From the NCBI GenBank assembly GCA_916613615.1, contig OU744724.1, positions 46,168,662 through 46,232,661 of the forward strand: a stretch of DNA of 64,000 nucleotides, in the 5' to 3' direction. Source of the DNA: Steromphala cineraria. Its lineage: Eukaryota; Mollusca; Gastropoda; Trochida; Trochidae. The translations under genes and the position numbers were made by a program. The notes beneath the pieces were generated by a model. The model worked only from the letters and a program-made list of their open reading frames with translations, did not search any database and was not told the DNA's origin. Of this stretch, positions 33,296 to 44,749 are shown piece after piece. Position 1 is the first letter of the stretch, and each line of letters begins with the position of its first letter.

Positions 33296-34249
33296 GTATT
33301 TGTCATTTTGTCATGTTTCAAGTTTTTTTGATTCAATGCTATCAAAGGCTGTGTCATTGCTTGTACAAAAACATCGTTGCTATCAATACATTCATGAAAC
33401 AACATAACACAAGAACAGTATAGATTCATTAAGAATCACTCAAACCTATTCATCATCATAGCACAACCATACAAAACAAACAACTGTTCTAATCTACACT
33501 GTCATTGTTGTTACTGAATTATTATGTAGGTCTTACTGAATCATTATGTAGGTCTAACACTGGTTCTTGCTTGCTCAAAGAAAAAGCCATAAACTAACCT
33601 GTCCAATGTAGTGTGTAGCAGTCTTTAATTTTTAATCAATTTATAAAATCTACTACGACTATTCATCTGTCATTTTTTGCCTTTTTGTAATCGTTAAGTA
33701 TAGGTTGTAAACTCTCCTGAGGTTGATATTAAAGAGACCATCGAGCGCGATAGGGCGAGAATGTATCTTTAATAACGACCGAAGGGGAGTTTATAACCGT
33801 CTTACACAACACGGGCATTAGATCAGCATGTAAAATATAATCTGACACCCCTTTCATACATAGACTCATCCACATAACGTACCACGACCTGACACACGTA
33901 CTCACTTAAAGTTGCTACTCTCAAAACTGTATCAATTGTATCGCTTTCAAAAATAACCTTGTACGTTACAATAAAATCACATTAATATAATATATTATTA
34001 ATATATATATATATTAATATATCATGTTCATTAAAAAAGATTTTACAATAATTTCAAAGTTTTTGCTCTGTGACGTCAGTAAACTCGTTAGAGTGAAAGA
34101 ACAAAGCGCAACAAGCGTACAACTTGTCAATTTCACGTGCAAATGATAATTCGCATGAGATCACATGATCAGTCCGAATGAGTAGTTACGACACGTCACA
34201 CCCACTTCTCAGTTTATAGACAGGTAGGAAAGTGTTGTAGATTGTAGTC
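33296..34249. other. 5' part of the 18-kb myosin intron, with one foldback
   Basis: GTAAACTCTCC..TTGATATTAAAGAGAC (about 33709-33740) pairs with GTATCTTTAATAACG..GGGGAGTTTATAACC (about 33761-33802), an imperfect hairpin of about 35-bp arms. (AT)n near 34000. No coding signal before the recombinase frame at 34250. Confidence 0.5.
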
Positions 34250-36297
34250 ATGAAGAGTGATGAAGAACTTTGTAGAGCCTCTCAAGAAGTCGAGGCAGAA
34301 GTTGACATAAACAACTTTGTCGAAATAGTGGAAAATGAGGGGGATCGATTTTTTTTTTTCCAATGAAGATGACCTTGCAAACAGGGCAGAATATTCCATT
34401 CCTGAGAATACGAGACGGCGGGATAAATGGGCGAGTAATGTGTTCACGTCATTGGCAGTCGCCAGGAACAATCGCCAGGATGACACTGAAAAAATCCTGA
34501 AATATTTGGAATCGTTGACCGATGAAGAAATAGCAAAATTCATGCCTGTGTTTGTAATCGAGGTGAGAAAGCAAAACGGTGAAGAATACCCGCCTAAGAC
34601 AATTGTCCAAATTGTCATGTGGATAAAATCTATTTTAAAAAGCAAGGCCAAAAGGGATGTTAAATTTCTACAAAAGAAAGTTTTTTAACATTTCCGTCAA
34701 GTTTTGGATGGTGAAATGAAGCGGCTTACACATAAAGGTCAAGGTGTGACCAAAAAACAAGCTGAGGTAATTTCCGAAAAGACGAAGAACTGCTTTGGAA
34801 GACGGGTCAACTTGGTAATCGGAACCCCCTTACCCTTCTGAACACTATTCTCTATCCTTAATGGAAAAATCTTTTCTCTAAGAAATGGCCAGAATACAGA
34901 AAGCTTAGATTTAAGAACTCACAAATATCACTGAAAACCTCTGACAGTAAGGAATTTTTGAATTATCATGAAGATTATTCAAAAACAGTGCAAGGGGGGA
35001 TCAAACATCGCAAACTGACTCCTTAAGACGTCAACCACTTCCCAGGGAGTAACCCGGAGCGTTGCCATGTACGTCTGTACGAGCAGTACATATCTCTCTG
35101 TCCACCAGATGGACACGATGACTCCTATCTCCAGGTTCTCAGGTCACCTACTGAAAAGTGTTGGTAAGTGTTGCTACTAGCAAAATTTTGCTAAAAACCA
35201 TTCAATGCTGAACTCGTGTAACACTTTTAATCATATTTCAAAATCTATTTTAACTGTATTGCAATTTTGAAAAATTATCATCTAATGCTCTACATTCTTT
35301 AAAATTTGACAAGGCGTTACAGTTTTTGCATTCAATATTAACAATATCACATGCTTGAATTTTATGACCAATGTTCAAACCATATCATTTCCCAGGTACA
35401 GTAGACAACCCCTTGGCCACAACACTTTGCAGAAGATAGTACCAGAAATGTGCAGGAAAACTGGGATAAAGGGATATAAAACCAACCATTCACTAAGGGC
35501 GCGGCTGCTACGAGACTGTATGCAGCTGGAGTGAGGGAAGAGCTGATAATGGAGAGGACTGGTCACAGAAGTGTCACTGGTATGTACCTGTATTACGTCT
35601 CGATTATATATTTCCCATTAACTTGATTTTTATGCACTCAATGTTTAAATTTCGGAAATACATTTGGGACTGAAACAGTAATCTGGGTATATATATATTG
35701 GACTAACAACCAAACAGTTTCCCTTGGCAATGATACACCGATCAAATGATGTAATTAAATATTAGTATTCATGAACAGTGTCACTGCAGATGCTCATCAA
35801 AGAAAAGTTAAAACCACCTTTGTCAATCTCACTATCATTCTTTGTAATGAAAGCCTGTGTTCTGGTTTACAGGAATCAGAAGCTACACCAGGACAAGTGA
35901 AGACCAGCAACAACATGTCAGCGATATCCTCAACCAGGAACGTAACGAGACCTTGAAGGAGGAACCAGCCCAACCCAGAACTCCAAAGAGTGCAGACACG
36001 GCACCGCCAGCTCTTCACTTTGAAAACTGTGTATTCAACTTTAAGCAAATAAACATTATGAATGTCTTTTTTCTTATATTCCTCCTAGGAAACAGGCTTG
36101 GTGGAGGTTATTTCAAATATTGTTCAAGGCGAAGCCGAGAACAATACTTGAATTTACCGACGTCTTCTTCACAGAGGGAAGATACGTCAAAAGAACGAGG
36201 CGTAGCCGAGGTCTTGACGTATCTAGCCAAAGTTGCTAGAGAGAGAGTTCATTTGGAACTGGAAATGAGGTCAAATAACATCCCTAGGGCGATATGA
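34250..36297 (+). pseudogene. Crypton-like (DUF3504/ZMYM-type) tyrosine recombinase, two introns, broken
   Basis: DNA transposon recombinase related to the domain found in ZMYM2, QRICH1 and KIAA1958. Three exons can be read: 34250-35163, 35396-35579 and 35873-36297, with GTAAGT/CCCAG and GTATGT/TTACAG boundaries in agreeing phases. N-terminal part: KWASNVFTSLAVARNN, LTDEEIAKFMPVFVIEVRKQ and NGEEYPPKTIVQIVMWIKSI; then VLDGEMKRLTHKGQG. C-terminal catalytic part: TNHSLRAAATRLYAAGVREE, LIMERTGHRSVTG, IRSYTRTSEDQQQ, with arginine (SLRA), histidine (GHRS) and nucleophile tyrosine (RSY) present. Lesions: an 11-T run at about 34349-34359 shifts the frame, TAA at 34686-34688, and further shifts or stops between 34790 and 35030. 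The last 70 codons of exon 3 are unrecognised. Confidence 0.85.
35396..35579 (+). pseudogene. Recombinase exon 2, catalytic R region
   Basis: Completes a split tryptophan codon and reads YSRQPLGHNTLQKIVPEMC, then RKTGIKGYKTNHSLRAAATR and GVREELIMERTGHRSVTG. It lies in one frame except for one base change in phase near AACC(A)ACCATTCACTAAGGGC, where the long frame must shift to read NHSLRA; I could not decide whether that is a genuine shift. Strongly diagnostic of the Crypton/DUF3504 family. Confidence 0.7.
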
Positions 36298-36413
36298 GAC
36301 AACAACTTCAGCCCGTGCACATGATCGGTAAATACTCAGAAAAACAACCCCAAAGAACAAAGGAAATAATATCCCACGTTGTGTAATTTTATATAATGCC
36401 AGTTCGACATCTA

Positions 36414-39400
36414 GTCCAGTCAATCTAAGGTTTAACCTTCAACTCTCTGCAAAAGAAACGCTTTAAGCAGAAATACAACATAAATGTATCCCTAAACAAC
36501 ATACTAAAAGTCTAGGAAAATCTAAGTGGTGGAAGTATGTTAATTTTGTGATTAAACATTAACCTGTATTTGTTCAATTCCGCTTTCTTTGCTGGGCCTC
36601 CATAGTGTCAAAGGGAGATAACTCGTGACGTTTGTGATAACCGTAGCGTTAGCCTACGTAAATATCTCGCATTTGAATCGGGGTTATTTCACAAATACCT
36701 GTTAAGTATATATAGTTTTCAATCCATAAGTTTTTCAAAGACATAGACTAGGTTGGCAGGGAAATTATATACAGCATTAAATTTGTAAAAGAGGCCTGTT
36801 CCTTTTCAATGTTTATGTCACATTACTAAACGGCTCCCAGTTGTTGAAGAGACTGAATTTTAAAAAAAAGAAATTAATTTTGAACATAGAACTTGTTATC
36901 TTTGGAATTATCATAACAGTTATACATCTTACATACCGATTGATTGAGATCTGACTGTAATGTAAGCACTTTTAACAAGTGATTCTGTTTTACCAAAAAT
37001 CCTACGGAAGCCCATTTTCTCCAAAATGCATCCACTAGACTATTATCACTTAAGTGCGAGTAAAAGCCAATTTGCTCATATAAACTGTCATTAAAGAAAA
37101 TGAAATAAAACTCCTGGTAATGTTTGAGATATTGAACACATTTTCCTCCAAAAACTAACTGGAAATATCTTTATAATTTTTACAGACAATTTCAAACTGA
37201 CCATCAGAAGGGCGCTGATGGCACATTTTAACCCTATCTCGAATGTAACTAAGGGTATTTTAATGCCATCTCATTTTAAAATTCAGATTTCATGATATCA
37301 TAGGTTATTTATTAAAGTTTTTAAATATTTAAAACAAGAAGGGGATATTCAATTTTGAGAGCATGCTACTAGCACATGCAATTGCAGATCAGAAAACGCT
37401 ACATATATTCATACAGATGGAAGATTTCCAGCAACATTGGCGCTCATGGGGCAACATTGGCAACCTCAGCATCTGCAAGTGATGCAACTGATGATAATGG
37501 GGGTTGACCACAACATTTGCATTATGATTTCGAATAGTATACCGGTACCAATTGTGAAACGCAAATTGAAGCTGCATTCATTGGGCCTTGTTTAATCTGT
37601 TTACCTAACCCTTGAAATGGGTCGACTAACATAAGCTGAACGGTTACATGTCCTAGGCATTCTACATATTGGCATAACACAGACCCTTGTGACTCGAACC
37701 CTTAATGTTTCACAATCTGTCAGAAGCAGATTATGGTCTGAAAAAATTAAACGACGTTCGGGTCGACCAAGGGCAAAAACTAATATAGAGGACAGATCCC
37801 ATGTTTGGAAGGTCCACCAAAGAAAAAAGTTGTTGGTGTCAGGGTCGGCGTCAATGGCATAATTGACGTTGGAGGAATTAATGGTGTGGTGTGTCATCAC
37901 GGCCCCTGAAAAAACGGACTTGCATGTTGTTGGATGTGTAACAGGCCGGGACAATATCTTGGCAACACATGTTGTGCCGCTTGCACGTGGTCACGGCCGT
38001 GGTTTAATCTTCCAGAATGATAAAGCTAGATGTCACAGGGTCAGGATTGCTTCAGGTTACCTTGAACGGAGAATATCAACTCATTACCATGGCCATCGAA
38101 AAGTCCGGACCTGTCCCCATCGAAAACGTCTGGGACATGCTTGGACAAAGGGTACGCCAATGTCAAAAACCTCCATCCACTATTCAAGACCTTGGCGCTA
38201 AGTTGCTAGAAGATTTGAATAACTTTGGTCAAAATGACTTGAGACACCTCTATATGAGTATGACACATCGTATCCGTGCCTGTCTAGCCAAGCAAGGGGG
38301 TTTACTCATTATTGACTGTGAAATTTTTTCATGGTAACTCTGTTTGACCCCAGATTTGGTTTTTGCACTCGTTACAGAAAAACTCTGTTTCACCGGCAAT
38401 TCCAAAGTAAAGCTATAAATCATTGAACTTTCCCTGAATATCCTAGTTTCATCCGTGGCCTTATCATCATTTTGAAAATCCATTATCCACTTCTTTTAAA
38501 AATAGTTTATAGCGACTATTGTTAACACAGGTGAAAGAATGCTTCTTCGTCGCAATGTTAAACTGACAATATTGGTCTTGAATGTGCGTTTCTCCCACTT
38601 ACTTGGTCATACTACGGTCATACTAAGGTCAGTAAGGTGTGTGGACAGCAACAGAATGGACAAACTCATGAAGACAAACAACAGAGTAAGAAGCATGATT
38701 TCTGCGAGAATCAGCAAACAAGCAGCAGCAAGAACATCTTCCTGTTATCGGCATGTCATTAGATTTAACTGAATAACGAGACTGTGAATCAGAACATTGT
38801 TCTCGGAGGACAACAGATTAAAAAGACATTCCATCATTAAAATTTATCTTATTTGCCTTGCATACGTGAACAAACCCATTAGTGATGATATTCATTCAAA
38901 ACACCCTACAGCAGCTAAACATGGCTATTTATATAATGTAAATATATCATCAAAAAGTATGCTTACCATTTACATATATGTAAGCTAAATAAGCATTTAA
39001 ACACAATCCAGCCAAAGTTTATCTGATTACTGCAATTGACTGACGTCATTGTCCGGTTTTCGATCACCATGACATTTCATAACTTTGTATTGTCTCTCTT
39101 AGGAACAGTTTGTACGCATTTATATGATAATTTTTGCAACAATCACTTCTCGATACGATGATATATCATTGATAGCATTTTGCATTCGTAACTGTTGTGT
39201 TGTTTAGTTACAAGTGGAGTCATACATGAATATAGAACCCTGATCTTCGTTACAGCAGTTCATCTGGTGGCTATTCAAATGATTTGTATGATAATCGAAA
39301 CACAAGAAAGCTTATATACCATTTGAATCCATTTGTGACCATCTCAATGCGCTAGTTTATAAAGCTTAGAAAAGGTATAATACAGCATGCACTTAAAGTT

Positions 39401-39956
39401 TTTAGAAATACACGTGAAGAATCGCTAGGCCGTGTGTGTAAAAATTTCTTCTATTTATATATATATATATCTTACTCGCAAAATGCTCAGAGAGACTATT
39501 ACTTCAAAAAGAGAATGCTATTTAGCAAATGAAATAATGTTTTTGCAAATAAAAATACAATTGTGTAAACGCAGGGAATTGCTTCACATTAAGTTCTTGT
39601 GTTGCGTTTCTTTACGCCATCAGTATATGTATGGAATTATTATTACAAGCCGGTTTCAATGAATAAATGTCAATGTAACTTATTCTGATAGATATTTAGA
39701 CTTATCATCCGTTATTTCTTTTTATGTCACTCAATGAAACTAACATGTATGGTGAATAAACTAGGGTATAGAAACCGGGACCTGCACAATTAATTAGGTA
39801 AAATTGAATTGGATTTTTAAAAATGTTCCACCACTTAGATTTTTCTAGACTTTTTTTTCTTCAACCACAAACACTTCTTCTTTGCGAAAAATCATAAATT
39901 GTTTCTTTTGCAAGTAGTTGATGGTTTAGCTTATATTTCGGTTAAATTGACTGGAC
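36414..39956. mobile_element. Tc1/mariner-like element with long inverted repeats
   Basis: GTCCAGTCAATCTAA (36414) and the inverse of GTCCAGTCAATTTAA (ending 39956) are both bounded by TA (36412-36413, 39957-39958). The arms extend imperfectly for about 135-150 bp, with TGCAAAAGAAAC and AAAATCTAAGTGGTGGAA on the left and their inverse on the right. A Tc1-type transposase remnant lies inside (37620-38340). Length 3,543 bp, longer than typical Tc1, so later insertions are probable. It could also be two solo ends by chance; the TA flanks and the transposase argue against that. Confidence 0.7.
37630..38336 (+). pseudogene. Tc1/mariner-like transposase remnant
   Basis: Plus-strand frames read LNVSQSVRSRLWSEKIK and RRSGRPRAKT (helix-turn-helix and GRPR linker of Tc1-like transposases). 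Then LHVVGCVTGRDNILATHVVP and GLIFQNDKARCHRVRIASGY (second catalytic aspartate in QNDKARCH), and after a frame change PIENVWDMLGQRVRQ with the third acidic residue (E in PIEN). The first catalytic block is not identifiable. Related enzymes have SPDLSPIEN; here the preceding residues are changed. At least one frameshift near 38100, and a stop near 37858. Not functional. Confidence 0.85.
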
Positions 39957-39958
39957 TA

Positions 39959-40999
39959 ATCTTCAAAGCTTCATATTCTGTCAGTAAACATGGGATTAGA
40001 TCAAATATAAAAGGAATTCTGAATCAGCAAAACAAATAAATTTTTCTTAAGGTTATCATGAAGTATAAATTCTATCTTCCTATCATGATATCCATCACCC
40101 CGTGCCCTTGTAATAGTGGACTCGTCCAAACTGTGTGATACAAATAATATATATTTTGTCTTACATAAGCTTTGAAACCAACATTATTAAATGGTATAGA
40201 TCTGCAAAACTATTTTAAGTAGAATTGTTTGAAAAAATCAAGATCTGATTGATTTCATATCTCCCCTCTGTGGAAATGAAATATTTATCTTGAACATCGC
40301 GGCACATAGGCCTAGAGCAAAATTTCCCAGGCATTAATCTATCATGACTGTGACAAATGTTTATCATTTGTGTCCGACTCATAAACCAATATGACAAAGA
40401 GTAGGATGGATTACAACTTCTTTATTGTATTTGCATAAGACGTTTCAAAGCAACCCCGTACCCCTTCATCAGGTAAGTGACAATGACAGGGACAAGCAGA
40501 ATATATAGTATATATGTACAAGCCAGTTAATCAGATGGACATGCATGTATTTACAATAGATTGACATTGACAATGAGTGTAATAGATGTGTTTACATAGT
40601 GGCATCACTGTATGCTTACTTTACATGGAAATTCTGTATTTCTTTCATAAGACATTTATAGTTATTTGTCATAGATTTTTCTAAAATTGACTGTACCGAT
40701 CCATGGAATTACAAGTGAATGGTTTTGTGTTGATTGGTCGAATGTGTGCGAGCAAGAGACACTGGGAGATGCTAGGTTAACTAATGAAGGGGTGCACGGG
40801 TTGGTACAGTTGGTAGATTCCTTCTTAGCCTTATGCTGTACAAACAGTTAAAAGGTTTTGGCATAAGTTGGCTAATCCATTGAAAAACCATTGAAGTTAA
40901 ACGACTAAAATTACAATATTTTCCACATAAAACTATAACAATACAAAACCCATGGATTTCGTACGTGGGAAAGTTTTACCTGCAAATAAGTTGTATTTG
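39959..40999. other. No gene recognised
   Basis: About 40395-40510 has GGATGGATTACAACTTCTTT and CCCCTTCATCAGGTAAGTGA, which look like a dispersed repeat end, but no second copy was found in this window. Confidence 0.4.
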
Positions 41000-41276
41000 T
41001 ATGTGTCGTGCCCAATTCCCGGAATTGCTCATTCCCTGGGTTTGGGCAACAACGTTGCCCAATCCCCGTCAATGGTCGGGGGCTTGCCCAATCCCAGTGA
41101 TTGGTCAGCTAATCCCTGAGAATGAGCAGTGTTAACGACTGCTCATTCCCTGGGATTGGATGATTACGCTTACACAAGCTGATTGATTGTATTGCTGGGC
41201 TGTGAACTTTACTTAGCCTCTTTATATACTATGTATTTGTCATTTTGCTTCACATAACATCTGGAGCAAAAGGTAA

Positions 41277-41683
41277 AGTTCGATAGCTTAGTCAACACGA
41301 ACATCGACGAATTAATATCCAGTGAGAGACCAGCTTCTCCTACAGATGACGTAACACCTTCAGATGGGTCTTTGTTCTGCAAGGTTTGTTGTGAGGTGGT
41401 TGGTGGAGGTCATATGTGTGTTCAATGCCAGGAGCCAGTTCATGTGATTTGTGGAACTCAGTTAGGAGAGGAAGGATATGGCCAAGTTGTAAAATGTGCA
41501 CACTGTGACAAGAGAGACAAACAGTTGATAGTGAGAAAACGAGCACGAGTTGGACAGGAAGCCCCATCTTCACAACGTCACGGGCGAAACGAAAAAGTTT
41601 CAAAACTTTCCCATTCCTCCCTTGACATCATTGGCCGTGATTTCTGTGCTAGCATTTCAACCCGCTGCACGGAAGTAGAATAG
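41277..41683 (+). pseudogene. Integrase C-terminal zinc-binding domain (KRBA2/SCAND3-like)
   Basis: Open from about 41277 to the stop at 41683. Reads DVTPSDGSLFCKVCCEVV, then GGGHMCVQCQEPVHVICG, then GEEGYGQVVKCAHCDKRDK: C-x2-C..C-x2-C-x4-H-x3-C..C-x2-C, a RING/PHD-like pattern that I know from the carboxy-terminal part of KRBA2/SCAND3-type integrases (CxxC...HxCNxCxxxVHxICG...GEEGxG). The upstream DDE integrase core is not present. Remainder KRARVGQEAPSSQRHGRN is basic. Confidence 0.75.
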
Positions 41684-41701
41684 TCCAATCAGAAGACAGC
41701 A

Positions 41702-41893
41702 TGTTAACTGAACCGATTTGAAAAAATACTTTTGCATGTGTTTGCAAGATTGGACAGTGTTGGAACTGGTCAGGGCTACAACAAATGTAACTGCAATGGG
41801 CCATGTAGCAGCAAGCGTTGCATGTGCTTTAAGGCTGGAAATAAGTACTCCAGTCATTGCCATCCTCGAAATGCTAAATGCAAAAATAAGTAG
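41702..41893 (+). pseudogene. Cysteine-rich tail of the same integrase
   Basis: Reads ARLDSVGTGQGYNKCNCNGP, then CSSKRCMCFKAGNKY and SSHCHPRNAKCKNK with a stop at 41891-41893. The CxCxGxCxxKRCxCxKAGxxxxxxCH pattern is the tail of the KRBA2-like proteins and follows the previous domain in the family order. It is separated from it by a stop (41681-41683), so the two pieces were once one frame. Confidence 0.75.
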
Positions 41894-42535
41894 CTGCTTT
41901 AATTTTGTTTGAAATTGCTATATTAAATTGTTTAAATAATTTTCCATTTTAGTAATAAGGATCATTTTAATTGCTGTTAATGTCAGAATAAGTTTGGTTT
42001 TAAGTTTTATTAATAATGTATTTTTAGTACAGTTGTTTTGGTTTTGGATATTTTAGATTGTTTACCTAATACAAATTTCAGTCTTAATAATGATTTGCTG
42101 TTAATGATATTAATGTTAAAATAAGTTTAATATTGATAATAATGAGTATTTAAATTTTGTTTGAAGTTTTTAATAAATAAAGAAAAATGAAGTTTTAATG
42201 ATTAATGATGATATAGTGTTGCATTTTAACTGCCTGATTACCATATGCATGTGTTACATTGTATCAAGAACTGTTTGTACAGAATAAACATTAATCAAGT
42301 GTAATAACTGTTGGCTCTCATTTGGTTTATATCTTAATCCTTGCTCATTCCCTGGGATTGGGCAAATTGAAATCTGATTTGTCCATTCCCGGGAATTGGG
42401 CAGGGGTGGTTGCCCAAACCCAGGGAATGGGCAATTCCGGGAATTGGGCACGACATATGTATATTGTCAGTGTAATGTAAATATAGTCCTATACAACTAA
42501 CCCGTTCTTATGAGAATGAACATTTGAACTGTAGC

Positions 42536-43679
42536 CAGAGCTCCAGATAAGCTGCGTATTTGCGTATTATACGCAAAAGAAAAGTCGAAATACGCAAGAA
42601 AAATAATTGTCTGCGTACTGAAAATCATTAAATATTTACATTTACGCTACCTAAAAAATAAGAGTGCGTATTTACCAAAAACCAAAAAATCGCATTGCGT
42701 ATCAAACTACTGGATCAATTTCAACCATTGAATTAGCTACGTGAAAATATAATTTTTTTTTTAACAGTAATAAACTCACTTAGACACTAACTACTCCGAA
42801 CACCAATAAGAACTCGCTCATGATTTCATTACTGATCTATTGGTTGCCAGTTGTGTGAGGAGTTTGAAGGCCATTTGCGTTGTCCTTTATCGGAGCCTGG
42901 TATGTTTATATATACACCCTTAACTAGCATGAATTGATATGTTTACACTCCGATTTTCATCTTTGATTTCTTTACACATTTATGAGATGAATATGTTTAA
43001 TTGTAAAACCCTGCCATTTGATATAAACAAAGCTATATGAATAGTGGTAGACAAAAGATAATAATTTAGCTGTCTATGATTCAAGAACAAAAAGAAGATG
43101 ATATAAAGGGTTACAGAATTAATCAATTAATGAAATGAAATAATAAACTTTCAAACCTAGCTGAACACCATCGGTGATTTTGCATGCATGTTTACATCCA
43201 TTTTGTTTATACGACGGAATGAAGAATATACCACCTTTCTTTAATTTGCTTTCAAACCTCAAATGTTCTGTTGTTTCTTGATCAGTCAAATAGAAACTAA
43301 AAGTTTTCAGCTCTTCTTAGAAAATGTTTTATGCACGTTAACTTTTCCCGTCATAAACTGTTACTTGTGATGGCTCTGCTATATAAAACCAAAAACTCAA
43401 CCTTATCTGTAAACCTATGACTTATCAGCAATGGCCATTAAACAAAGTCGAAACTTCACATGGTCTTCAACCTAGTGAAAACTCAGAAGTTTTGTCTTTC
43501 AGTTTGTCAGTTCTTTATTGTTGATAAAAAGTGCATTGTCATTTAGATTGTATAGCCACATTTTGAAAAATGTATGGGTATCAAAAAGTATAGATACCCA
43601 CTTGAAATTACAAATACCCACATAGTTTTCAAAATATGGGTTACATACCCACATAGGCAAAAGCTTATCTGGAGCTCTG
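42536..43679. mobile_element. hAT-like non-autonomous element, CAGAGCTCCAGATAAGCT ends
   Basis: The 18-base terminus (42536-42553) is perfectly inverted at 43662-43679. Flanking TGTAGC / TGCAGC (one mismatch) may be a worn target duplication; hAT elements normally give 8 bp, so this is only partial support. Near the left end GCGTATTTGCGTATTATACGC repeats. Interior not coding. Confidence 0.7.
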
Positions 43680-44398
43680 TGCAGCAGTAGTATAACAGGC
43701 TCATAAGACACTAAAATCATTTTTATTCTTGATAGATAGCTGAAAACAAACAAAACACCATCAAATCAATAACAGTTCTTGTTTAATTAACACACTCAAA
43801 CTTAAAGAAGCTAACATATTTTGTGTTTCTTTTCATTCATTAGAAAATAGAAATTCCACTGTCAATTAAGTTAGAAAAGCTCAGTTATATTGAGAGGGTG
43901 CATGAGCTGTTACAAGTACTATGGAAGGATTGTGACGAATTAAGCTCCCGCCTGATTTTATTGAACTTAATGATTCAACTGTGTTAGGTTACCAGTAAAA
44001 TGTTTATTTGATATTTAGTGTCCTTTATTATTATATAATCATAAATAGCATAAGTAAAAAAAATTCCCAATGCCAGAGGTACCAGCTTTGCTTACTTTGC
44101 TTAATTTTTCAAATGAACCAATCAGAATCATGAATACACCAAAGTCATGTTACAATAAGTTTACACATAGAATGTTGATTGGTCTAGAGCATAGTCATAG
44201 TTTCATCGATTCATTTCTCATGAACTCACAAATAATAAATGTTCATACTTGTGTGAATGTTTTCAAGTTGTGTGAACATTCACCAGAACTACTTTAATTC
44301 TCCATCCAACATAAAATCAAATGTTATTCAATAAACCTTTAGTCAAAGATACCAATGGAACTAAATTCATAGCTTTAATTACAAGTAGTATATAGAGA

Positions 44399-44745
44399 TT
44401 ATTAACCGAGTGTGTTTCCGTATCATTAATATCATATAATAGGAATAAAATTTGTATTATGCGAGCCTTTGGCGAGCATAATACATATATTTTTACGCCC
44501 CCGAATCGGAGATTCCGGGGGTATATTGTTTTTCACCTGTCCGTCTGTCCGTCCGTCTGTCCGTCCGTCCGTTTGTGTCTGTCCGTTTGTCCACAAAAAC
44601 TTTAACCTTGGTCATAACTTTTGATTGGTCGGAGCTAGGTCTTTGATACTTGACATATGCATCCGGGGGCATTCGTGTTTCACAAACACATCTTGTTATT
44701 CCTATTATATGATATTAATGATACGGAAACACACGGGGTTAATAA
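44399..44745. mobile_element. Foldback element with ~50-bp arms enclosing a family 2 repeat
   Basis: Arms 44399-44448 and 44697-44745 are nearly perfect inverses: ATTATATGATATTAATGATA and GGAAACACAC / GTGTGTTTCC, with about two differences near the outer end. Between them lie a second hairpin (GTATTATGCGAGCC-TTT-GGCGAGCATAATAC, 44454-44484) and a complete short copy of repeat family 2 whose last base nearly touches the right arm. Confidence 0.85.
44490..44697 (+). repeat. Repeat family 2 (GCCCCCGAATC family), short complete copy
   Basis: Hairpin GCCCCCGAATC-GGA-GATTCCGGGGG (44497-44521), TATATTGTTTTTCACC, a CTGTCCGTCC run, one body unit (CCACAAAAACTTTAACCTTG, GGTCGGAGCTAGG) and the terminus GCATCCGGGGGCATTCG ..ACACATCTTGTT. 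Confidence 0.85.
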
Positions 44746-44749
44746 TTTC

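Larger units (their letters stand above)
41004..42455 (+). mobile_element. Ginger/KRBA2-like DNA transposon remnant, TSD TATG
   Basis: Terminal inverted repeats of about 50 bp: left TGTCGTGCCCAATTCCCGGA, right its inverse, extending through GGGTTTGGGCAAC with two or three changes. Both are flanked by TATG (41000-41003 and 42456-42459). TGT..ACA ends with 4-bp duplications fit Ginger-type cut-and-paste elements. Additional internal copies of CATTCCCTGGGATTGG near both ends are inverted subterminal repeats. The contents are two cysteine-rich fragments of a transposon integrase; the integrase core is missing, so this is an internal deletion derivative. Confidence 0.85.

Noticed and set aside
37389..37577. 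Minus-strand His-rich 62-codon frame
   Set aside because: Low-complexity translation with no matching neighbour or splice sites.
44454..44484. Rho-independent-type terminator
   Set aside because: Hairpin with A/T-rich flank, but the context is a eukaryotic repeat nested in a foldback element.
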